Both the position numbers and the translations under genes were made by a program. From Candidatus Poribacteria bacterium (GTDB lineage: Bacteria; Poribacteria; WGA-4E; WGA-3G): a stretch of DNA of 64,000 nt. Numbering within the stretch: position 1 is the stretch's first letter; each line of letters opens with the position of its first letter. The DNA lies in assembly GCA_028821605.1 (NCBI GenBank), contig JAPPFM010000056.1:62001-126000 (forward strand), written 5' to 3'. Under the pieces are notes generated by a model. It did no database searches, was not told where the DNA came from, and saw only the letters and a program-made list of their open reading frames with translations. Below, piece by piece: positions 57,759 through 64,000 of the stretch.

Positions 57759-59114
57759 ATGAAATTATTTATATCTTTACTCATACTCATGAGTCTCTTG
57801 ATAACTGAAGCCGTCGCTCAAGGTGTCCCTGGAAAACCTACAGGGGTTACAGCAACACCCGGTGATCGCACAGTTACGCTGAACTGGGAGCTTCCAAGCA
57901 ATATAGCCCGTGACGATATTAACGGGTTTGGGATTGAGATGACTGGTCCCGATGGCGTTACACAAAGTTTCACTTTTGCGGAGCTTAATCCTCCTGATAG
58001 AACTACGTCTGCCCTAATCACAGCACTTCCAAATGGAGGTATATATACGTTTAGAGTTAGAAGTCGAAGTTCTAACGGGTTCGGAGAATGGTCCGCATCC
58101 GTAGAAGGAATGCCCATGATACCTGCCCCTGATACGTTCACAGCAACCGCTGGAGATGGTGAAGTTACGCTGAGCTGGACCCCTCCATCATCTGTATTCA
58201 CACCTATCACCAGTTACGAATACAGTCAAAGTCAAAATGGTGGAAATTGGGAAACTGCAGGTGATGGCAATAGCAGGAGCAAGTCTATTAGATCGGCAAA
58301 TGGCATTCCAGGTACTTTCAGGGTCAGGGCTGCACGTGGTTCTGACAAAGGAACAGCTTCTCAGCCAGTAACAGTAACACCTTTGAGAGACGCACCAAGG
58401 ACTCCAGTGAGAGACGCACCAAGAACTCCAGGAGCTCTTAACGTCCAAAGAGTGGCGGATACCGCACCGAAACCGAAGGGGCGGATTAGAATACAGGAAT
58501 GTCCTGTCGGCTGGGTAAGATCCGACGGGTTTGCGCGACCCAACCGGCGAGTCCTCCTCTATGAAGTCAACTTGGAAATGGATTTAGAGAATCCTCGCTC
58601 TATCTATAAACCCGTCTCGGTCGCTATCTATGTCCATCCCGACGAGGCACTTGAGAACCTACACGGATGGAAACTCCACGTCGCCATTCCTTATAATCAC
58701 CATAGAGCGTATCTACTCACAGCGGAGAACGCCGTTGTTGTTGACGCAAAAATTGAAAGGGTAGAAGGTGGCTTTGCGTTCATAGAAAGCCCAGAAGAAA
58801 ATCCTTTCCCCATGGTCGGAGTGGGATTTGCGGGATCATCTGTTCCAGGCTTTGATTACCGTCTGTATGATGAAAGGGGGAAAAGAGTAGACTTTGGGAT
58901 CTCCTGCTATAAGCGATCTGACGTTTTCCAAGCACTTAGGGATATGGAAAATCCGCGAGTCTTACGGAAGGTGCTGCTTGAAACGCTGGATTGGGATGCG
59001 CACTACATAAGAACGGAGTGGACAGTTCCCGTTCCCGTCAATGGGTTTCCGGGAGCACCCGCCTTACACGGAGTCAATTTAGTTGGCAAGTGGGCGGCTC
59101 TGAAAAAACAATAA
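57759..59114 (+). CDS. Secreted fibronectin type III protein with the same C-terminal domain
   Basis: 451 residues, starting 8 bases after the preceding stop. Signal peptide MKLFISLLILMSLLITEAVA. Two fibronectin III domains: about 22-118 (PGKPTGVTATPGDRTVTLNWELPS ... TFRVRSRSSNGFGEWS) and about 122-208 (DTFTATAGDGEVTLSWTPPS ... FRVRAARGSDKGTAS). A short duplicated linker, RDAPRTPVRDAPRTPG, precedes the C-terminal domain from about 246 (CPVGWVRSDGFARPNRRVLLYEVNLEMD ... LVGKWAALKKQ). At DNA level that domain is nearly identical to the previous gene's, far more than the N-terminal halves. Confidence 0.85.
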   Translation: MKLFISLLILMSLLITEAVAQGVPGKPTGVTATPGDRTVTLNWELPSNIARDDINGFGIEMTGPDGVTQSFTFAELNPPDRTTSALITALPNGGIYTFRVRSRSSNGFGEWSASVEGMPMIPAPDTFTATAGDGEVTLSWTPPSSVFTPITSYEYSQSQNGGNWETAGDGNSRSKSIRSANGIPGTFRVRAARGSDKGTASQPVTVTPLRDAPRTPVRDAPRTPGALNVQRVADTAPKPKGRIRIQECPVGWVRSDGFARPNRRVLLYEVNLEMDLENPRSIYKPVSVAIYVHPDEALENLHGWKLHVAIPYNHHRAYLLTAENAVVVDAKIERVEGGFAFIESPEENPFPMVGVGFAGSSVPGFDYRLYDERGKRVDFGISCYKRSDVFQALRDMENPRVLRKVLLETLDWDAHYIRTEWTVPVPVNGFPGAPALHGVNLVGKWAALKKQ

Positions 59115-59150
59115 CTTGAACAGCGAAAAAAAGGAGAACAGAATGTTTAG

Positions 59151-59390
59151 TCTTGTAGGTTGGGTTGAACGGGAACCTACTAAAAATCGCGCACAGCACA
59201 GAGTTTTCAAGGGAACAGAGAAACATGAAATCCCGAAAAACCGAGTGAAACCCAAGGCCCTATGATACGGACCCCGTTTCGGACGTTGGGTTTCGCTACA
59301 CCTCTATCTACCGGAACGGTTCATTGAAGAATGGAGTGCCGTGTATAGCGAAAATGTGTTTGTGGTTTTACCGCTCAACCCAACCTACAT
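59151..59390. mobile_element. MITE-like element, copy 2
   Basis: Ends GTAGGTTGGGTTGAACGG (59155-59172) and CGCTCAACCCAACCTACA (59372-59389), with inner GTGAAACCCAA and TTGGGTTTCGC. The layout is the same as the element at 54544. It lies in the 345-base gap (59115-59459), directly after the spacer AACAGCGAAAAAAAGGAGAA and an ATGTTTAG that matches the start of the gene at 60793. Confidence 0.65.
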
Positions 59391-59459
59391 CCTATGTGGG
59401 TTCAGGTCCCATCGGTTGAAACGAAAGTATAATAAACTATCAAAAGGAGAAAAAAGTTA

Positions 59460-60764
59460 ATGTTTAATAGAAAAAATCTATTCGGGCAGGAGCGGACATG
59501 TTCCCATGCTGGCTCCCGTCTGAGAATAACTATCTTAGTGGCAATTTTAGCAGTTTCTTGTTTACACATGCAAGTTCCCGTATTTGCGAATGGAGGTATT
59601 TCCGAGAACTCCCCTATTTTCACAGAGGGTGCTACGACTACACGCTCTATTGAAGAAAATACACCAGCCGGCAGAAACATCGGTGATCCTGTTAGGGCTA
59701 CAGATGCGGATGGAGATGCGCTTCTCTATGAAATATGCGAAGATTGGGATTGGAAATCTTTTAGTATAGACAGCGCATCGGGACAGATACGAACGAAAGC
59801 AGCTCTTGACTTTGAAACCAAAAACACCTATGAGCTTTTCATTTTTGTCAGTGATTCGGCGAGTGGACCCAGTCGGAATGCTGAGATAATAGTCACGATT
59901 AATGTTATAGATGTAGATGAAACACTTATTCCTGTTAGTGGTGAAGGTGAAAGGTCTACTAACAACGCCCTTACCAATCCTATTACTGATGTAACTGGGA
60001 GAGTTAGGCAGCAACCGCAGAGCATCTCTCCCGCTGTGGAAGAATCGCTTTTAGATGTAGAAAACTCGGATGGAACGCCTCCTGAAGCCACACCGCCGTT
60101 TGTGGGACCCAATCCAGTGCCAAAGCGCGGGATTATACAGGAATGTCCTGTTGGCTGGCAGCGATCCGACAGGTTTGCGGGAAGAACCCGGCGTGTGCTT
60201 CTCTATGAAGTTAACTTGGAAATGGATTTACAGAACCGTGTCTCTATCTATAAACCCATCGCGGTGGCCGTCTATGTCCATCCAGACGAAGCACTTGAGA
60301 ACCTCGAAGGCTGGAAATTACAAGTCGCACTCCCCTATAATCACCATAGAGACTATCTACTCACAGCAGAGAACGCCGTTGTTGTTGACGCAAAAATTGA
60401 AGGCGTAGAAGGTGGCTTCGCGTTCATAGCAAACCCAGAAGAGACACCTTTCCCGATGACAGCGATAGAATTTATGGGCTCGCCTGTGCCAGTGCCAGGC
60501 TTTGATTATCGTCTGTATGATGAGACGGGGAGGCGGGTAGACTTTGGGATCTCCTGCTATAAGCGTCGTGATATTTTCCAAGCACTTAAGGAGATGGAGG
60601 ATCCGAAAGTTTTACGGAAGGTGGAGCTTGAGAGTTTCGACTGGGATTCGCCCTACATTAGAAGTGAGTGGACAGTTCCCGTTCCCGTCAATGGGTTTCC
60701 GGGAGCACCCTCCTTACGGCGAGGTAGCTTAGTTGGCAAGTGGGCGGCTCTGAAGAAACAATAA
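59460..60764 (+). CDS. Secreted cadherin-domain protein with the same C-terminal domain
   Basis: 434 residues. A long N-terminal signal region (about residues 18-42, RLRITILVAILAVSCLHMQVPVFA). One cadherin repeat occupies about 48-158: FTEGATTTRSIEENTPAGRNIGDPVRATDADGDALLYEI ... SASGQIRTKAALDFETKNTYELFIFVSD ... VTINVIDVDE, with the calcium motifs DADGD, LDFE and DVDE. A linker of about 70 residues follows, then the shared domain from about 227 (CPVGWQRSDRFAGRTRRVLLYEVNLEMD ... LVGKWAALKKQ). AAAAGGAG precedes the ATG at 59460. Confidence 0.85.
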   Translation: MFNRKNLFGQERTCSHAGSRLRITILVAILAVSCLHMQVPVFANGGISENSPIFTEGATTTRSIEENTPAGRNIGDPVRATDADGDALLYEICEDWDWKSFSIDSASGQIRTKAALDFETKNTYELFIFVSDSASGPSRNAEIIVTINVIDVDETLIPVSGEGERSTNNALTNPITDVTGRVRQQPQSISPAVEESLLDVENSDGTPPEATPPFVGPNPVPKRGIIQECPVGWQRSDRFAGRTRRVLLYEVNLEMDLQNRVSIYKPIAVAVYVHPDEALENLEGWKLQVALPYNHHRDYLLTAENAVVVDAKIEGVEGGFAFIANPEETPFPMTAIEFMGSPVPVPGFDYRLYDETGRRVDFGISCYKRRDIFQALKEMEDPKVLRKVELESFDWDSPYIRSEWTVPVPVNGFPGAPSLRRGSLVGKWAALKKQ

Positions 60765-60792
60765 CTTGAACAGCGAAAAAAAGGAGAACGGA

Positions 60793-63700
60793 ATGTTTAG
60801 GAAAACCGTGAAATCCTTTTTTATACTGATGCTGATTTTACTTACCTGCAAGATTTCTAAGGTAGATGCTCAAGAGGTATTTATACCGGATATTGTACTT
60901 AAGGCTGTAATCCGCAGTCACTTACTGTTTGATGCTGATGAGCCCATCACTCGCGAAGCGATGCAGGAGTTAGCATCTATAGAACACAATCACGGGGCAA
61001 TAATAAGGGATCTCACTGGATTAGAACATGCCACAAACATGGAGGGGTTATATCTGCCGGGGCATCAGATAAGGGACCTAAGCCCCCTTGCAGGGTTGAC
61101 TAATTTACAATGGATAGATCTGAAGCGGAATCAGATAAGCGATTTGAGACCGCTGGCTGGGTTAACAAAACTATGGGGACTAGAGCTGCAAGAGAATCAG
61201 ATAAGCGACGTTACGCCCTTGGCAGGGTTGCTAAACCTACGGACGCTCTACCTCGCAGGGAATCCGCTGGGAGATACCTCATCCTTAGCCAACTTGTACA
61301 CGGAGCTGATTGAAAAAGATTTTGAGATAACATTTGATAGAGTATGGATCCCGGATCCTGCGCTTGAGCGGGCGATTCGCAGCGCATTGGGGTTGCCCAC
61401 GGTTGTGAATATTGGTGCTGCCGTTTCGGATGATAATGTCATCACCCGCGCAACGATGCAAAGGTTAGTAGAACTGGACGCACCTCAGAGCGGCATAAGA
61501 GACCTGACCGGCATAGAATACGCCATAAACTTACAAGAGTTGTACCTGGAAAACAATCAAATAAACAATTTCGCGCCGGTTCTGCAGTTGCCAAATCTAC
61601 AGTGGCTAGATCTGTCTAACAATAATATAAGCAATGTGAACCGACTGTCGGAATTGACTGGCCTGCTCGGTTTAGGTCTAGGCGGGAACGGGATAAGCGA
61701 TATTACACCCTTAGCACGATTGGTGAACTTGCAGGTACTGGATCTGTCTAACAATAATATAAGCAACGTGAGCCAACTATCGGGCTTGACCCGCCTCCTC
61801 GCCTTAGGTCTAAATGAGAACAGGATAAGCGATATTACACCGTTAGCGCAATTGACGAACTTGCAGACATTGGTTCTGAGTTTCAATGTTATACGGAATA
61901 CGACACCCCTGGCGGGATTGATACGCCTGCGAGGGTTAGATATGCAGCACAACCAGATAAGCGACGTTACGCCCTTAGCGGGTTTGGTGAATCTGGAGAC
62001 GCTCTATCTTTCAGGGAATCCGCTGGGAGATACCTCCTCTTTGGAAACACTGAAGAGACTGGTTAACAAAGATTTCGAGATAACGAGCGGTGCGATAGAT
62101 ATCCCGGATGCTACGCTTGCAAACGCCATCCGCAGCACACTCGGCTTGTCTGCAGATGCCGACATCACCGCTAAAGCGATGGAAACTTTAACAAGGCTGG
62201 AAGTCCAGCAGACCCAGATCGTCGACCTCACCGGCATAGAATATGCGACAAATCTCCAATATCTATCTCTGAACGACACGCAGATCAGTGATATTACACG
62301 CCTCGGGACCTTGAAAAAACTGCAAGTGCTAAACCTACGGGCAAACCAAATTGGCGATCTGAGCCCCCTTATCGGACTCCCAAACCTGCTGGTGCTGCAT
62401 CTCGCTGAGAATCAGATACATGATATTAGACCGTTGGCACGATTGACGAACTTGCAGGAACTGGATTTGGGCTTTAATGATATGTGGGATACGACCCCCT
62501 TGGCGAGATTGATAGGTTTGCAAGTGCTAAGTCTGAGGGGCAATCGGATAAGCGACGTTACGCCCTTGGCTGGGTTGCTAAACCTACACACACTCTACCT
62601 TGCGAGGAACCCACTCGAAGATACCACTGCCTTGGCCGACTTGCATAAGCAGCTGACTGATAAAGATTTCGAGATCATAGGCGGCGCGATAGAGATCCCC
62701 GATGCTGCACTTGCAAACGCCATCCGCACGGCATTGCGCTTGACTGCAAGAGCCGACATCACCGCCAAAGCGATGGAAACTTTAACAAGACTGGAGGTTC
62801 ATCGGACCCAGATCGTCAACCTCACCGGCATAGAATATGCGATAAATCTCCAACATCTATCTCTGAACGACACCCAAATACGTAATATTACACGCCTCGA
62901 GGCGTTGAAAAACCTACGGGTGCTAAATCTACGGGCGAATCAAATAAGCGATGTACGTCCACTTATAGGGATCCCAAATCTGCAGGTGCTAGATCTGTCC
63001 GAGAATCAGATAAGCGATATTACACCGCTAACGCGCTTGAACCGCCTACAAGAACTGGCTCTGGCGAATATGCAGATACGCAATATTACACCCTTAGCAA
63101 AATTGCGCCGCTTGCAGGTATTAAACCTTGCTAACAATCAGATAAGCGACCTTACACCCTTAGCGCAGTTGAACCTTCTGGTGCGGCTATACTTGGTGAA
63201 CAATCAGATACGTGATGTAAGACCCCTCACGCAATTGGTGAACTTAGAGACGCTCCACCTCCGGGAGAATCCACTTCGGAATACATCTCCGTTAGCCGGC
63301 CTACAGAAACTGAAGGATGTGGATATCGAAATAACGCGCGGCAAGATAGAAATCCCGGACACTGCACTCGCCAACGCCATACGCACGTCACTCGGTTTGC
63401 ACACCCACGATGACATTACTGTCGAAGCTATACTCAGACTCACGAAGTTAGATGCTCATGACAATGAGATAAGCGATCTTACAGGGATAGAATATGCCAT
63501 AAATCTCAAGGAACTTCGTCTGCATAAGAATCAGATAAGCGACCTTATACCCCTATCGGGATTGCTTGACCTACAACGACTGGGTCTGCATAGCAATCAA
63601 ATCAGCGATCTGCGCCCTCTCACGGGATTGTCCAATCTACAGGTGCTAAATCTGTCTAACAATCAAGTCAGTGATCTGCGCCCACTGATCGGATTGAAAA

Positions 63701-64000
63701 ACTTAGTGTACCTTTATCTGTCGTGGAATCAGATAAGCGATGTAAGCCCTCTCACAGAATTGGCGAACCTAAAAACGCTCCATCTCAAAGAAAATCCGTT
63801 GAGGAACACGGCTCCCTTGGTGCACCTGAAGAAGCTAAAGGACTTAGATGTTGAGATAACACGCGGTGAGATAACGATTCCAGATGCTGCACTTGCAAAC
63901 GCTATCCGCAACGCACTCGGCTTGCGTACCGGTGATGACATTACCGCTGAAATCATACTCAAACTCACGAAGTTAGATGCTCATGACAGTGGGATAAGTG
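60793..64000 (+). CDS. Very large secreted LRR protein, 3' end outside the window
   Basis: 1,069 residues are visible and the frame stays open to the last base. Signal peptide MFRKTVKSFFILMLILLTCKISKVDA. Six modules each start with a helical cap, IPDxxLxxAIRxxLG (residues about 27, 184, 434, 632, 851, 1026), followed by DLTGIEYAxNLxxL and a run of 21-23-residue LRRs (NQISDITPLAxLxxLxxLxL), and end LxTLYLxxNPLxDTSxLxxL. The ATG at 60793 follows AAGGAG, and the 5' spacer copies the sequence found after the gene at 57759. Possible presence of the shared C-terminal domain lies beyond the window. Confidence 0.85.
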   Translation, partial: MFRKTVKSFFILMLILLTCKISKVDAQEVFIPDIVLKAVIRSHLLFDADEPITREAMQELASIEHNHGAIIRDLTGLEHATNMEGLYLPGHQIRDLSPLAGLTNLQWIDLKRNQISDLRPLAGLTKLWGLELQENQISDVTPLAGLLNLRTLYLAGNPLGDTSSLANLYTELIEKDFEITFDRVWIPDPALERAIRSALGLPTVVNIGAAVSDDNVITRATMQRLVELDAPQSGIRDLTGIEYAINLQELYLENNQINNFAPVLQLPNLQWLDLSNNNISNVNRLSELTGLLGLGLGGNGISDITPLARLVNLQVLDLSNNNISNVSQLSGLTRLLALGLNENRISDITPLAQLTNLQTLVLSFNVIRNTTPLAGLIRLRGLDMQHNQISDVTPLAGLVNLETLYLSGNPLGDTSSLETLKRLVNKDFEITSGAIDIPDATLANAIRSTLGLSADADITAKAMETLTRLEVQQTQIVDLTGIEYATNLQYLSLNDTQISDITRLGTLKKLQVLNLRANQIGDLSPLIGLPNLLVLHLAENQIHDIRPLARLTNLQELDLGFNDMWDTTPLARLIGLQVLSLRGNRISDVTPLAGLLNLHTLYLARNPLEDTTALADLHKQLTDKDFEIIGGAIEIPDAALANAIRTALRLTARADITAKAMETLTRLEVHRTQIVNLTGIEYAINLQHLSLNDTQIRNITRLEALKNLRVLNLRANQISDVRPLIGIPNLQVLDLSENQISDITPLTRLNRLQELALANMQIRNITPLAKLRRLQVLNLANNQISDLTPLAQLNLLVRLYLVNNQIRDVRPLTQLVNLETLHLRENPLRNTSPLAGLQKLKDVDIEITRGKIEIPDTALANAIRTSLGLHTHDDITVEAILRLTKLDAHDNEISDLTGIEYAINLKELRLHKNQISDLIPLSGLLDLQRLGLHSNQISDLRPLTGLSNLQVLNLSNNQVSDLRPLIGLKNLVYLYLSWNQISDVSPLTELANLKTLHLKENPLRNTAPLVHLKKLKDLDVEITRGEITIPDAALANAIRNALGLRTGDDITAEIILKLTKLDAHDSGIS

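Noticed and set aside
59143-59265. Short open frame from the ATG at 59143 running into MITE copy 2
   Set aside because: It is 41 codons long, created by the element end, and has no similarity to a protein; it is better read as an interrupted former gene start.
61557-63968. Several minus-strand frames with repeated sequence in the final 2.5 kb
   Set aside because: All are antisense to the LRR gene starting at 60793, which stays open for 1,069 codons.

Overview
The window is bacterial, moderate in GC and gene-dense. Its gene content resembles Candidatus Poribacteria or a related Planctomycetes/FCB-like lineage. The basis is three sulfatases, four phytanoyl-CoA-dioxygenase-like (PhyH) proteins, a LamG protein, an ASPIC/UnbV protein ending in a dockerin, a PorV-like outer membrane protein, half-length MetE-like and DUF6785-type proteins, and many short palindromic repeats. 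This placement rests on gene content only; no rRNA is present.

Layout. 1-5340: the 5' end of a menaquinone-pathway radical SAM gene (minus strand), rpoZ, then a long information-processing operon: tRNA-Thr(TGT), tRNA-Tyr(GTA), tRNA-Gly(TCC), tRNA-Thr(GGT), rpmG, tRNA-Trp(CCA), secE, nusG, rplK, rplA, an L10-type leader with attenuator, rplJ, rplL and a strong terminator. The four-tRNA order matches E. coli thrU-tyrU-glyT-thrT, but tuf is missing after tRNA-Thr(GGT) and rpoBC are missing after rplL. 5340-8630: an orphan multi-TM protein and a secreted FG-GAP/ASPIC/dockerin protein. 8747-17160: one co-directional cluster with a zinc-type alcohol dehydrogenase, a small membrane protein, a LamG protein, hemE, an MBL-TPR hydrolase, hemH, hemY and a five-haem cytochrome c, so the late haem pathway sits beside a haem protein. 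17163-34440: a PhyH gene, then a promoter and long leader driving a 2,895-residue Ig-repeat surface protein, a PorV-like porin and a LysM/coiled-coil protein. These are followed by a divergent carboxyltransferase-like protein, a CDP-alcohol phosphatidyltransferase, a TauE exporter, a MetE-like protein, a lipoprotein and a PhyH enzyme.

34599-49962: a MazG-type pyrophosphohydrolase, a TPR/DUF3857/transglutaminase lipoprotein, a second CDP-alcohol phosphatidyltransferase, then a catabolic island: a sulfatase, a lactonase-fold beta-propeller, a tandem pair of duplicated sulfatases, a PhyH enzyme, a double-PhyH protein and a DUF6785 membrane protein. 50053-54248: an ArsM-type arsenite methyltransferase and a large primase/helicase-like protein without a visible Walker A motif.

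54249-64000 is the most unusual part. A 1.5-kb gene-free block holds purine-rich inverted repeats, nested MITE-like elements, and two direct copies of a ~200-bp unit that can fold into the same RNA hairpins. It is followed by a tandem family of secreted proteins with different N-terminal modules (LRR, fibronectin III, cadherin) joined to one shared ~205-residue C-terminal domain that I do not recognise. A second copy of one MITE lies between two of these genes, and a fourth, very large LRR gene runs off the window end. The repeated spacer between these genes points to duplication of a C-domain-plus-spacer cassette with exchange of N-terminal modules.
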